From positions 6,694,501 through 6,758,500 of the forward strand of contig NZ_VIWV01000001.1 in NCBI RefSeq assembly GCF_007829875.1: a stretch of DNA of 64,000 bases, given 5' to 3'. Under the pieces are notes generated by a model. The model made no database searches, had not been told where the DNA came from, and saw nothing but the letters and a program-made list of their open reading frames with translations. This DNA is from Streptomyces capillispiralis (lineage in GTDB: Bacteria > Actinomycetota > Actinomycetes > Streptomycetales > Streptomycetaceae). Of this stretch, positions 7,859 to 17,354 are shown piece by piece. Each line of letters opens with the position of its first letter. Positions within the stretch are counted from its first letter, which is position 1. The position numbers and the translations under genes are program-made.

Positions 7859-9190
7859 ATGACCACCCCCTTGCTGCTGCTCGCAGCCGCGTTCCTGCTG
7901 ATCCTCGCCAACGGCTTCTTCGTGGCGGCCGAGTTCGGCCTGGTCACCGTGGAGCGGCCGGACGCCGAACAGGCCGCCGCCGACGGCGACCGCCGGGCCC
8001 GGCGGGTCGTCGAGTCGCTGAAGGAACTCTCCTTCCAGCTCTCCGGCACCCAGCTCGGCATCACCATCACCTCCCTCGTCGTCGGCATGCTGGCCGAGCC
8101 CGCGCTCGCCGCACTGCTGCACGGCCCGTTCACCGGCATCGGCATCCCCGAGGGCGCCGTCCCCGGGGTCGCCGTCGTCGTGGGCATGCTGCTGGCGTCC
8201 GCCGTGCAGATGGTGATCGGCGAACTCGTCCCCAAGAACTGGGCGGTGTCCCGGCCCTTGCAGGTCGCGCGCTTCGTCGCGGGCCCGCAGCACGCGTTCG
8301 CCCGGCTGTTCCGGCCGGTCATCGCCGGGCTGAACGCCGTGGCCAACCGTCTGGTGCGCGCCCTGGGCTTCGAGCCCGCCGAGGAGCTGGCCTCCGCCCG
8401 CACCCCCGGCGAACTCGTCTCCCTGGCCCGGCACTCCGCCCGGGCCGGCGCCCTGGAACAGGACACGGCGGACCTCTTCGTGCGCACCCTGTCCCTGGGC
8501 GAACTGACCGCGCAGCACGTCATGACCCCGCGTGTGAAGGTCAGCGCCCTGCAGTCCTCGGCCACCGCCGAGGACGTCGTCAACCTGACCCGGGCCACCG
8601 GTCTGTCCCGCTTCCCCGTCTACCGGGAGCGGATCGACGAGATCGTCGGCATGGTGCACCTCAAGGACGCCCTCGCGGTGCCCGTGCACGACCGGCTGCG
8701 CACCCCCGTGGGCCGCATCGCCCGCCCGGCGCTGCTGATCCCCGAGACCCTGCCCGTACGGCCGCTGCTGAAGCGGCTGCGCAGCGAACAGCCCATCGCG
8801 GTCGTCGTCGACGAGTACGGCGGCACGGCCGGAGTCGTCACGCTGGAGGACATCGTCGAGGAGATCGTCGGTGAGGTGCGCGACGAGCACGACGGACAGG
8901 ACGTCCCCGAGCTCGCCGCCGCCCCGCCCGAGGACGGCAACCCGGCGTGGGACGTCGACGGCGGCGTCCGCGTGGACATCCTGCGCCGCATCGGCCTGGA
9001 GGTCCCCGAGGGCCCGTACGAGACGGTGGCCGGTCTGGTCGCCGATCTGCTCGGCCGGATCCCGGCCGTCGGCGACCGTGCGGAGCTGCCCGGCTGGCGG
9101 CTGTCGGTGCGCCGCGTCGGCCACTACCGGGCCGAACGGGTCCGTCTGGTCAGGACGGCACCGCTGCCCCTGGTGGAGGCGGCCGGATGA
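7859..9190 (+). CDS. CNNM/CBS-pair membrane protein with CorC/HlyC domain
   Basis: Predicted divalent-cation (magnesium or cobalt) transporter or its regulator. The 443-residue protein has an N-terminal DUF21/CNNM membrane domain of three to four helices (about 1-190, starting LLLLAAAFLLILANGFFVAA). The family motif SGTQLGITITSLVVG and the polar break GELVPKNWAV are present. Two CBS motifs (about 215-335) end in VVVDEYGGTAGVVTLEDIVE, followed by a CorC/HlyC C-terminal domain (about 355-430). ATG 7859 is taken because the first membrane helix starts there. Its stop overlaps the start of a paralogue, so the two are translationally coupled. Confidence 0.92.
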   Translation: MTTPLLLLAAAFLLILANGFFVAAEFGLVTVERPDAEQAAADGDRRARRVVESLKELSFQLSGTQLGITITSLVVGMLAEPALAALLHGPFTGIGIPEGAVPGVAVVVGMLLASAVQMVIGELVPKNWAVSRPLQVARFVAGPQHAFARLFRPVIAGLNAVANRLVRALGFEPAEELASARTPGELVSLARHSARAGALEQDTADLFVRTLSLGELTAQHVMTPRVKVSALQSSATAEDVVNLTRATGLSRFPVYRERIDEIVGMVHLKDALAVPVHDRLRTPVGRIARPALLIPETLPVRPLLKRLRSEQPIAVVVDEYGGTAGVVTLEDIVEEIVGEVRDEHDGQDVPELAAAPPEDGNPAWDVDGGVRVDILRRIGLEVPEGPYETVAGLVADLLGRIPAVGDRAELPGWRLSVRRVGHYRAERVRLVRTAPLPLVEAAG

Positions 9191-10260
9191 GCCTGCTGCA
9201 ACTCCTGTTCGCCGCGCTGCTCGTGCTCGCCAACGGGTTCTTCGTCGGCGCCGAGTTCGCGCTCGTGTCGGTCCGCCGCAGCCAGATCGAACCGCTCGGC
9301 ACCGCCCGCGCCCGCCAGGTCCTGTACGGCCTGGAGCACCTGCCGCAGATGATGGCGGCGGCCCAGTTCGGCATCACCGTCTGCTCGCTGACGCTCGGCG
9401 CGGTCGCCGAACCGACGGTCGCCCGTCTGCTGGAGCCGGTGTTCGCGTGGATGCACCTGCCGCACGGCATGATCCACCCGCTCGGCTATGTCATCGCGCT
9501 CGCCGTCGTGGTCTTCTTCCACCTCGTCATCGGCGAGATGGTCCCGAAGAACCTGGCGATGGCGGCGCCCGGGACGGCCGCGCTGTGGCTGAGCCCCGGC
9601 CTGGTCTGGTTCGCCCGGTTGTGCAAGCCGGTCACGTTCGCGCTCGGCGCCTGTGCCCAGGCCGTCCTGCGGCTCTTCCGGGTCGAGCCGAAGGACGAGA
9701 TCGAGGCCGTGTTCACCAGCGAGCAGCTCAACCGCCTGGTGGAGGACGCCGGTCAGGCGGGTCTCCTCGACCCCGAGGAGGCCGAGCGCCTCGAGGACGC
9801 CCTGGAACTGGGCTCCCGCCCGGTGACGGACGTCCTGCTGGACAGCGCGTCGCTGGTGACGGTCACGCCCTCCGTCACCCCGGGGGAGATCGTGGAGCTC
9901 ACCGCCCGCACCGGGTACTCCCGCTTCCCGGTCGCCGCGGACGGCGGTGCCTTCATGGGCTACCTGCACGTGAAGGACGTACTGGAGCTGGAGGACTCCG
10001 GCCGTGCCGTCCCGCAGCGGCTGTGGCGGCCCATGACGACCCTCCGGCCCGAACTGCCGCTGGACGACGCCCTCACGGTGATGCGCCGCGCGGCGACCCA
10101 CCTCGCCCAGGTGGCCGACGCGTCCGGCAGGGTCCTGGGCCTGGTCGCCCTGGAGGACGTGCTGGAGCTCCTGGTCGGTGAGGTGCGTGACCCGGCCCAC
10201 CGGGAGGTGACGGTCACGGCCCCGAGGGCGAGCGGGGCACCGGAGGAGGCGATGGCCTGA
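9187..10260 (+). CDS. CNNM/CBS-pair membrane protein lacking the CorC domain
   Basis: Paralogue and probable partner of the preceding gene. The 357 residues cover the DUF21/CNNM membrane domain (LLQLLFAALLVLANGFFVGA, AAQFGITVCSLTLGAVAE, VIGEMVPKNLAMAA) and a CBS pair (about 200-335, with GYSRFPVAADGGAFMGYLHV and LGLVALEDVLELLVGEV). It then stops after a short tail, so the CorC/HlyC domain is absent. The ATGA overlap with the upstream gene is consistent with a heteromeric complex. Convergent with the AAA+ gene downstream, from which it is separated by two hairpins. Confidence 0.92.
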   Translation: MSLLQLLFAALLVLANGFFVGAEFALVSVRRSQIEPLGTARARQVLYGLEHLPQMMAAAQFGITVCSLTLGAVAEPTVARLLEPVFAWMHLPHGMIHPLGYVIALAVVVFFHLVIGEMVPKNLAMAAPGTAALWLSPGLVWFARLCKPVTFALGACAQAVLRLFRVEPKDEIEAVFTSEQLNRLVEDAGQAGLLDPEEAERLEDALELGSRPVTDVLLDSASLVTVTPSVTPGEIVELTARTGYSRFPVAADGGAFMGYLHVKDVLELEDSGRAVPQRLWRPMTTLRPELPLDDALTVMRRAATHLAQVADASGRVLGLVALEDVLELLVGEVRDPAHREVTVTAPRASGAPEEAMA

Positions 10261-10268
10261 CGGGGAGG

Positions 10269-10334
10269 GGCGGCGGCATTCGCCGCCGTCCCGGCGGACA
10301 GTCCCGGGGGCGCCGGCCGCGACGTCGGCGCCCC
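10269..10334. terminator. Two hairpins between convergent genes
   Basis: GGCGGCG/CGCCGCC with a 5-base loop (10269-10287) and GGGGCGCCG/CGGCGCCCC with a 10-base loop (10307-10334). Both arms are exact. Their position between the converging CNNM and AAA+ genes suggests bidirectional termination. No gene fits in 10261-10378. Confidence 0.65.
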
Positions 10335-10378
10335 TGCCGTCGTCGGCGCCTCCGACGGTCGGCTCCCTCGCCGGCGTC

Positions 10379-12256
10379 TCACGGCCCCGGCGACGGATCC
10401 TGCGGCCCCCGGCCCGACAGCACCTCTCCGTACGCCTGCATGAGGTCCGGCAACCGCAGCGTCGCCAGGTCGTCCCGCGTCAGCGTCCCGGGATACCCCG
10501 ACAGCCGCAGGTCCCGGTACGCGCAGCTCTTCTCGTACAGCGTCCGCAGGAACCGCCCGTTGCCCAGCTCGTCGATCCAGCCCTGGTCGACCACGTGCCC
10601 GGCGATGGAGCGCAGCTCGTCCAGCGCCTCCTCGTCCCACGCGTCCCCGTTCTCGGCGGCCAGCACCTCGCCGATCGCGGTCAGCTCCAGCGGCCGGTAC
10701 GAGGGGAAGTCCACGCGGGTGGTGAAGCGGGAGGACAGCCCGGGGTTGGCGGCCAGCAGCCGGTCCATGCCCTCCGGATAGCCGGCCAGGATCACCACCA
10801 GGTGGTCGCGGTTGTCCTCGGCCCGCTTCAGCAGCACTTGGAGCGCCTCGTCGCCGTACGCGTCGCCCTTGCCGTAGCCGGAGTTGGAGAGCGAGTAGGC
10901 CTCGTCGACGAACAGGACCCCGCCGAGCGCGGAGTCGATCAGCTCGTTGGCCTTCACCGCGGTCTGCCCGAGGTACTCGCCGACCAGGTCCGCCCGCTGG
11001 GCCTCCACCAGGTGGTCGCCGCCGAGCAGTCCCAGGGCGTAGAAGACGCGGCCCAGGATGCGGGCCACCGTGGTCTTGCCGGTGCCCGAGGGGCCGGAGA
11101 AGACGAAGTGGCGTTTCGGCGGATGCACCGGCAGTCCCTGACCGGACCTCAGCCGGGCCATGTTCAGCTGCGCCGACAACGCCTTGACCTGGCGTTTCAC
11201 CGGCTCCAGGCCCACCATGCGCTCGAGTTCGGCGAGCGCCTCCTCCAGTAACGCGGGGTCGGTGGGGCCGGTGGGCAGGGCGGACGCCGCGGCGCCCGCG
11301 CGCTCGCGCACCGAGGGACCGGTGACCGAGGGGAGGGGGCCTTGCGGCGGCTCGGGCTCGGGCAGCCTGAGATCGCGGCCCTCGCTGCCGAAGAGGGGGT
11401 CGAGCAGGTCGGGGCCGTCCATGATGTCCTGCCCGGCACCGGTGAGTGTGATCGCGGCGAGGTCGGCGGAGTCACCGTCGTACCCCTCGTACCCGTCGCC
11501 CTCGGCGATCGCGGCGAGCCGGGCGGAGGTGTCCATGAAGGCCGGGTCGACCCGGTGCACGGCCCGGTACAGGGGGAGCGCGGCGGCGCTGCGACCGGTT
11601 CCCTCGTGGGCGCGCGCCAGCCAGTAGCGCAGCTCCTTGCGCTGGGGCTGCTCGCTGCGGCACCGCATCAGCGCGGCCGACAGCAGGGGTTCGGCCTGCC
11701 CGTACATCTCCAGACGCACCCGGGCCATGCCGCCGAACAGGCCCGCCTCGATGCCCAGCATCGGGTCGTCGACCAGCGGCTCGGTGTGCCGGACCAGCTG
11801 CTCCCAGTCCTTGACCAGATAGGCGCGGCAGGCGTGCAGGAAGCGCACTTGCGGATCGGTGTCCACCGGGGGCAGTCCGGCGAGCGCCCGGTCCAGCTCG
11901 GGGACATGGCGGCCGTCCAGCCAGTGCGAAGCGTGCGCCAGCAGCAGGTCCCGTGGGCTCTCCAGCACCGGCTGCACCCACCAGCCCAGCCAGTACCAGG
12001 AGTTGAGGGTGCGGCGGTGCCGGGCGCGCTGTTCGCCGAAGCGCTCGCGGTGCCGGAACATCCTGAGCAGCGCGGTCGTCGTGTCGACGCGCAGCGCGTG
12101 CAGCCCGAGCCAGCCGTCGGCCATCCCGGGGTCGATCCGCACCGCGGCCCGGAACTCCTCCTCCGCCTGCGGATAGGCGCCCATCGTGTAGGCGTCCACG
12201 CCTCGCAGCCAGGCGAGGTCGGCCGGGGCCTGCGGGCCCTGCGTGCCGAAGTCCAT
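10379..12256 (-). CDS. EccA/CbbX-type AAA+ ATPase with helical-repeat N-terminus
   Basis: The 625-residue protein combines an N-terminal TPR-like helical region (about 1-310, for example DAYTMGAYPQAEEEFRAAV) with a C-terminal CbxX/CfqX AAA+ module. That module shows Walker A FSGPSGTGKTTVARILGRVF, Walker B GGVLFVDEAYSL, a pore-type loop region and the sensor segment LVVILAGYPEGMDRLL. The family includes EccA of type VII secretion and the Rubisco activase CbbX; neither a type VII locus nor Rubisco is visible here, so the client is unknown. ATG 12256 is supported by GGGGGA just upstream and the MDFGTQG opening; the frame is open further upstream but looks non-coding. Confidence 0.88.
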   Translation of the reverse strand: MDFGTQGPQAPADLAWLRGVDAYTMGAYPQAEEEFRAAVRIDPGMADGWLGLHALRVDTTTALLRMFRHRERFGEQRARHRRTLNSWYWLGWWVQPVLESPRDLLLAHASHWLDGRHVPELDRALAGLPPVDTDPQVRFLHACRAYLVKDWEQLVRHTEPLVDDPMLGIEAGLFGGMARVRLEMYGQAEPLLSAALMRCRSEQPQRKELRYWLARAHEGTGRSAAALPLYRAVHRVDPAFMDTSARLAAIAEGDGYEGYDGDSADLAAITLTGAGQDIMDGPDLLDPLFGSEGRDLRLPEPEPPQGPLPSVTGPSVRERAGAAASALPTGPTDPALLEEALAELERMVGLEPVKRQVKALSAQLNMARLRSGQGLPVHPPKRHFVFSGPSGTGKTTVARILGRVFYALGLLGGDHLVEAQRADLVGEYLGQTAVKANELIDSALGGVLFVDEAYSLSNSGYGKGDAYGDEALQVLLKRAEDNRDHLVVILAGYPEGMDRLLAANPGLSSRFTTRVDFPSYRPLELTAIGEVLAAENGDAWDEEALDELRSIAGHVVDQGWIDELGNGRFLRTLYEKSCAYRDLRLSGYPGTLTRDDLATLRLPDLMQAYGEVLSGRGPQDPSPGP

Positions 12257-12522
12257 CACGTCCCCCACAAACCGTGCCCCCGTCGGTGTGCCGGCCGGCT
12301 CCCGGCCGTCGGCTCCCTTGGTCGAACCGCTGTGCCGCGGACCGGAGTTGCAAGGTGCGCGAAGCAGCGTCCGTAGGTCGCACCGAGGGCATCGTACCTG
12401 CGGCGGCGCCACGGCCGTAGGGTGCCGTGCACCTCGAAGGGCGAGGCGGGACGGGACGGAGCGGTGACCCAGGGTGATCGTCATATGCCGCTGAGCGGCC
12501 GGAAAACGTGAAGAGGGCAGAA

Positions 12523-12560
12523 CGAAGCCCCCGATCACGGGGGAACAACCGGGGGCTTCG
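12523..12560 (-). terminator. Terminator hairpin with exact 10-bp arms
   Basis: CGAAGCCCCC (12523-12532) pairs with GGGGGCTTCG (12551-12560). It lies downstream of the minus-strand kinase gene and some 270 bases ahead of the AAA+ start. The remaining intergenic stretch 12257-12675 should contain the AAA+ promoter; a possible minus-strand -10 is TACGAT at 12396-12391. I see no gene in it. Confidence 0.7.
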
Positions 12561-12675
12561 CGTCTGCGGGCGGCTCCCGAAGGGCCGCACATTGAGAACG
12601 TAAGACCTGTACGGGCCCCCGGTCAAGCCGAGTTGGGGTACTCCGGCAACTTGTCCGGGACCGCTCTTCACAGGA

Positions 12676-13389
12676 TCACCACATTGCGGATGGCTCGTCA
12701 CCGTGTGTGAGGGGAGGGGGTGGCTCACCCGTCCCGGCAGGCCCAGGAAGCAGCTCGTATCCCGTCCGCCGCTGAAGCACCAGAAGGTCGGCGAAGGGGC
12801 GAGAGGGGTCGCGGGCGAAGTGCTCGCGCTCCGCGCGCACCCATCCGTCCCAGAACTCCCTCTGCTCCTCCCCGTCCCGCGCCTTTCCCCGGGCCCAGGA
12901 CTCCTCCCGGGGCACCTCTATCCACAGCAGCAGCGCCAGATGCGGGCGCAGCGCCCGGCGTCCCGCGCCGACCCCCTCGACGACGACCACCGGGGCGGGC
13001 GGCAGCGGACGGGGCGGGCCGAAGCGGCGGGTCCGCCAGTCGTAGGGGGAGTAGTGCGCGGTCCCGCCACGGCGGAGCGGTTCGACCACCTGGCTCAGCA
13101 GCCGCCCCGTCCAGTCGAACAGTTCGTCGTGGCAGGCGATGTCGTCGAGCCGCAGCACCGGCGCGCCGTCCAGCTCCCGCGCCAGCTCACCGGCGAACGT
13201 CGACTTCCCGGAGCCGGCGTGGCCGTCGACACCGACGAGCCGGACCGGGCCGCAGGAGGGGGCGAGCCGGCGGATACGGGCGGCGAGAGCGTGAATGGCT
13301 GATTCCCGGGGGTTGGGGGGCTGACGCAAGCACTCTAGGCCCCCCTTCCGTACGGACCGGGACAGGTCCCGCCATTGGTCGAGTCCCAT
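12676..13389 (-). CDS. Uridine-kinase-like P-loop protein
   Basis: A 237-residue nucleoside/phosphoribulokinase-like P-loop protein. Walker A is VGVDGHAGSGKSTFAGELA near residue 53. Then come LRLDDIACHDELFDWTGRL, a base-binding-like segment HYSPYDWRTRRFGPP, and VVVVEGVGAGRRALRPHLAL followed by the lid arginines EVPREESWARGKARD. These match actinomycete proteins annotated as uridine kinases, but substrate cannot be read from sequence. ATG 13389 is the longest start; the first 35 residues are weakly conserved-looking, so a later start is possible. Confidence 0.85.
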   Translation of the reverse strand: MGLDQWRDLSRSVRKGGLECLRQPPNPRESAIHALAARIRRLAPSCGPVRLVGVDGHAGSGKSTFAGELARELDGAPVLRLDDIACHDELFDWTGRLLSQVVEPLRRGGTAHYSPYDWRTRRFGPPRPLPPAPVVVVEGVGAGRRALRPHLALLLWIEVPREESWARGKARDGEEQREFWDGWVRAEREHFARDPSRPFADLLVLQRRTGYELLPGPAGTGEPPPPLTHGDEPSAMW

Positions 13390-13539
13390 GTCGACCGGCG
13401 CGGCACGGCCCCGGTGCTGGCAGGATCCGCCCGGCTGCGTTCATAGTTGGCGCACACCCGCTCCATCCGGCGGACGCACGCCGTCCGCCGGCCGTGCACT
13501 GGTCCTGTCCCGACTCCGACACCTGGGGGTCCTCCACCC

Positions 13540-14913
13540 ATGAGCAGAGCCGAACTGCCCTCCCGCAGAACCCTCCTGGCCGCTGCGGTGGTCGCCGCCG
13601 TCGCCGGGACCGCGGGCCCGGCGTCCGCCGGCACCGTGACCGGCGGGGCCACCGACACCCCGGACGACGGCCCGTCCCGCGCCCGCGCCGTCGACAACCG
13701 GGCCTGGACGTCGTACGCCGACTGGCGCAGCGGCACGGCCGACGGGACCCGTGCCGTGGCCGGCGCCCGCCCCGGCCTGGTGATCGCGCGAGCCGCCGGC
13801 ACCACGGACCACACCGACCCGCACACCGGCCGCACGGCCGCCTGGGAGTACGCCACCTGGACCTCGCCCGTCCACCGCCTCGGCGTCCCCGCGACGGAGG
13901 CGATCGTCTCCTGGAACGCCCGCACCCCCGAGGGCACCTGGATCCAGGCCGAACTGAAGGGCACCTACTCCGACGGCACGGACACGCCGTGGTACGTCAT
14001 GGGCCGCTGGGCGGCGGGGGACCAGGACATCCGGCGCACCTCGGTGGACGACCAGGGCGACGGCAGGAGCAGCGTGTGGACGGACACGCTCGCCGTCGAC
14101 GACGCCGCCTCCGGCCTGCGCGTGGTCTCCTACCGGCTGCGCCTGACCCTCTACCGCCGCCCCGGCACCGGTCTCACGCCGACCGTGTGGCGGATCGGCG
14201 CCATGGGCTCCGACGTCCCCGACCGGTTCACCGTCCCAGCCTCCACGCCCGGCCTCGCCCGGGAACTGACCGTCCCGCGCTACTCGCAGGAGATCCACAA
14301 GGGCCAGTACCCGGAGTACGACAACGGCGGCGAGGCCTGGTGCAGCCCGACCTCCTCGCAGATGATCATCGAGTACTGGGGCGGCCGGCTCACCGAGGAG
14401 CAACTGTCCTGGGTCGACCCGTCCTACGCCGACCCGCAGGTCTGCCACGCGGCCCGGTACACCTACGACTACCAGTACGCCGGCTGCGGCAACTGGCCGT
14501 TCAACGCCGCGTACGCGGCCACCTTCAAGGACCTCCAGGGCGTGGTCACCCGCCTCGGCTCCCTCACCGACCTGGAGACGCTGATCGCGGCGGGCATCCC
14601 CGCCATCACCTCGCAGTCCTTCCGCGCGGAGGAGCTGACCGGGGCCGGCTACGGCACGGCCGGGCACCTGATGACGGTCATCGGCTTCACCGCCGACGGC
14701 GACGTGATCGCCAACGACCCCGCCTCGGACGACAACGAGGCCGTGCGCCGGGTCTACAAGCGGCGCGAGTGGGAGAACATCTGGCTGCGGACCAAGCGGT
14801 ACAACGCCTCCGGCAAGGTCGTCTCCGGCACCGGCGGGGTCTGCTACCTCTACTTCCCGGCCCGTCCGACCCCGCGCCAGCGCAGGGCGCTCGCGGCGGT
14901 GGGCGTGCGCTGA
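13540..14913 (+). CDS. Secreted C39-like cysteine peptidase family protein
   Basis: 457 residues with a Tat-like signal (PSRRTLLAAAVVAAVAG, cleavage near ASA/GT at about residue 30). A large beta-rich N-terminal half carries alternating W and Y. The peptidase C39_2-like domain begins about residue 250. It has the candidate nucleophile in GGEAWCSPTSSQM, the His in GHLMTVIGF and a downstream NDP Asp, as in papain-like Cys-His-Asp/Asn triads. This type is common in actinomycetes as a secreted protein with unknown substrate. The ATG at 13540 precedes the signal directly. A long hairpin ends the gene. Confidence 0.85.
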   Translation: MSRAELPSRRTLLAAAVVAAVAGTAGPASAGTVTGGATDTPDDGPSRARAVDNRAWTSYADWRSGTADGTRAVAGARPGLVIARAAGTTDHTDPHTGRTAAWEYATWTSPVHRLGVPATEAIVSWNARTPEGTWIQAELKGTYSDGTDTPWYVMGRWAAGDQDIRRTSVDDQGDGRSSVWTDTLAVDDAASGLRVVSYRLRLTLYRRPGTGLTPTVWRIGAMGSDVPDRFTVPASTPGLARELTVPRYSQEIHKGQYPEYDNGGEAWCSPTSSQMIIEYWGGRLTEEQLSWVDPSYADPQVCHAARYTYDYQYAGCGNWPFNAAYAATFKDLQGVVTRLGSLTDLETLIAAGIPAITSQSFRAEELTGAGYGTAGHLMTVIGFTADGDVIANDPASDDNEAVRRVYKRREWENIWLRTKRYNASGKVVSGTGGVCYLYFPARPTPRQRRALAAVGVR

Positions 14914-14923
14914 CCCGCCGCGG

Positions 14924-14955
14924 ACGGCGGGCCCCGGACGGCCGGGGTCCGCCGT
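14924..14955 (+). terminator. 14-bp hairpin terminator
   Basis: ACGGCGGGCCCCGG and CCGGGGTCCGCCGT pair over 14 positions (one G-U) around a 4-base ACGG loop, 11 bases after the peptidase stop. No U tract, as usual in this genome. Confidence 0.75.
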
Positions 14956-15055
14956 CGCGTGTGACGAAGCTCTCGGCCGCGGGAGCCGCCCACGCTGGCA
15001 AGGTGGACAGGACCGCGGGGGGAGTCCACCGCACCACCGAGACCAGCGAGAAGCC

Positions 15056-15196
15056 ATGACCGCGAACGCAGCCACCGTCACCCGTGCCCGCACCGGCGGG
15101 CCCCGGGAGGATGGTCCGAAGATCCTCGAGCACGTCATGGGATGGACCCTCGTCGTGGTCGTCGCCATGTTCGTGACCCAGCTCGGACTGCTCTGA
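15056..15196 (+). CDS. Small single-span membrane protein (46 aa)
   Basis: A 46-codon frame, MTANAATVTRARTGG then PREDGPKILEHVMGW and a single hydrophobic helix TLVVVVAMFVTQLGLL up to the stop. Third positions are almost all G or C, as in real genes here. The start has only a weak purine-rich site (GCGAGAAG). Such tiny membrane proteins are common next to hypothetical genes in Streptomyces; function is unknown. It lies between the C39 peptidase terminator and the 140-residue hypothetical gene. Confidence 0.65.
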   Translation: MTANAATVTRARTGGPREDGPKILEHVMGWTLVVVVAMFVTQLGLL

Positions 15197-15289
15197 CGGC
15201 AGCCCGTCCGGCCGGCGTGATCCGGCTCCGCGGCGACCCGCCATACCGCGGCGGGACGTCCCGCCGCCCGCAGGAGACCTGGGTCGACA

Positions 15290-15712
15290 GTGAACACCAG
15301 CCGGCAGTCCGCCGTGCGCCCCGGCGCACGCGGCACCGAGCGCTCTGCCGCGCGCCGCGCCGAACTCATCGCCATCGGACGGTGGCTGTTCGCCGACACG
15401 TCGTACGACAGCGGCGGCATCGGCTTCGACGCCGAGGTGCACGCCCTCCGTGACGGTGCGCGCGAGGCGATCGTCGCGACCATCGCCGAGGGCGCCTACG
15501 GCCGCACCGGCATCGCGCCGTTGGCGCGGATGGGGCTGCTGTCCTGGGTGTGCGGCGTCGAGGGCGCCGCACTCGCCCGGATCGACCGCGGTGAACTGCC
15601 CCGCGAGACCCTGCGCGACCTGCTGGTGAAGACCCTCGGCGGCGCCATGCGCGCCATCGAGGAACTGGACCCCGCCTACCCGGCCCCGGTGCCCGCCCGC
15701 CGCGGGGCCTGA
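15290..15712 (+). CDS. Hypothetical protein, 140 aa
   Basis: I do not recognise this family. The product is probably soluble, with an Arg-rich start (GARGTERSAARRAELIAIG) and a mainly helical core (EVHALRDGAREAIVATIAEGA, then LRDLLVKTLGGAMRAIEEL). Two Trp and one Cys (LLSWVCGVEGAAL) sit mid-protein. GTG 15290 has GGAG about 16 bases upstream, which is far, so the start may lie slightly later. It is convergent with the second chitinase gene, from which a hairpin separates it. Confidence 0.7.
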   Translation: MNTSRQSAVRPGARGTERSAARRAELIAIGRWLFADTSYDSGGIGFDAEVHALRDGAREAIVATIAEGAYGRTGIAPLARMGLLSWVCGVEGAALARIDRGELPRETLRDLLVKTLGGAMRAIEELDPAYPAPVPARRGA

Positions 15713-15729
15713 GCCGGATCGGGACGGCG

Positions 15730-15768
15730 GCGGGGGCGGAGGTCCCCCCGTGGAACCCCCGCCCCCGC
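15730..15768. terminator. Hairpin between convergent genes
   Basis: GCGGGGGCGG (15730-15739) pairs exactly with CCGCCCCCGC (15759-15768). It lies between the hypothetical gene stop and the chitinase stop, and so can serve both strands. Confidence 0.65.
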
Positions 15769-15781
15769 GCGCCCGGAAGGG

Positions 15782-17020
<1,239 letters not shown>

Positions 17021-17099
17021 CCAGTGTCTCCTCGTGGGGGGAGGGGAACGCGAGTCGGATTGGCATGAACGCGGTGACTCGGTGGAGCGAAACCCTAGG

Positions 17100-17134
17100 A
17101 GGACTAGACCAGTTGGGTCAATGGTGCGGACCAA
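17100..17134 (-). promoter_or_regulatory. Paired chitinase-promoter direct repeats (DasR-like sites)
   Basis: On the minus strand TTGGTCCGCACCA (17134-17122) and CTGGTCTAGTCCT (17112-17100) repeat with the same 22-base spacing as at the first chitinase. CTGGTCTAGTCC differs at one position from the DasR core CTGGTCTAGACC. Co-regulation of the two chitinases is inferred. Confidence 0.78.
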
Positions 17135-17188
17135 TTCGGGGGGCGGAGGACCCCGCGCGGGTTTCTTGAAGTAAGCGGTCGTTAACAA

Positions 17189-17217
17189 GTGACTTGCTCC
17201 CCGGGATCGGGCATACT
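17189..17217 (+). promoter_or_regulatory. Candidate HrdB-type promoter for the acyl-CoA dehydrogenase gene
   Basis: GTGACT (17189-17194) and CATACT (17212-17217) are separated by 17 bases. This gives a leader of about 130 bases to the ATG at 17355. The match is moderate (4 of 6 in each box). A GTTAAC palindrome lies just upstream at 17181-17186. Confidence 0.4.
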
Positions 17218-17354
17218 CACAGCGCACAGCCGCTGGTCAGCAGCTTCCGAGACCCGGGAGTGCGAGCATCGGCCAGGCACCGATACGACCCCGGCGGAGC
17301 CGCCCCCACCCAAGGCGCACGCCGATGTGCCCGAACAGGGAGGAGAGCGTCGCC

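Noticed and set aside
12243..12467. 74-codon plus-strand frame between the AAA+ and kinase genes
   Set aside because: Arg/Pro-rich and overlapping the AAA+ start and promoter region; no ribosome binding site or motif.
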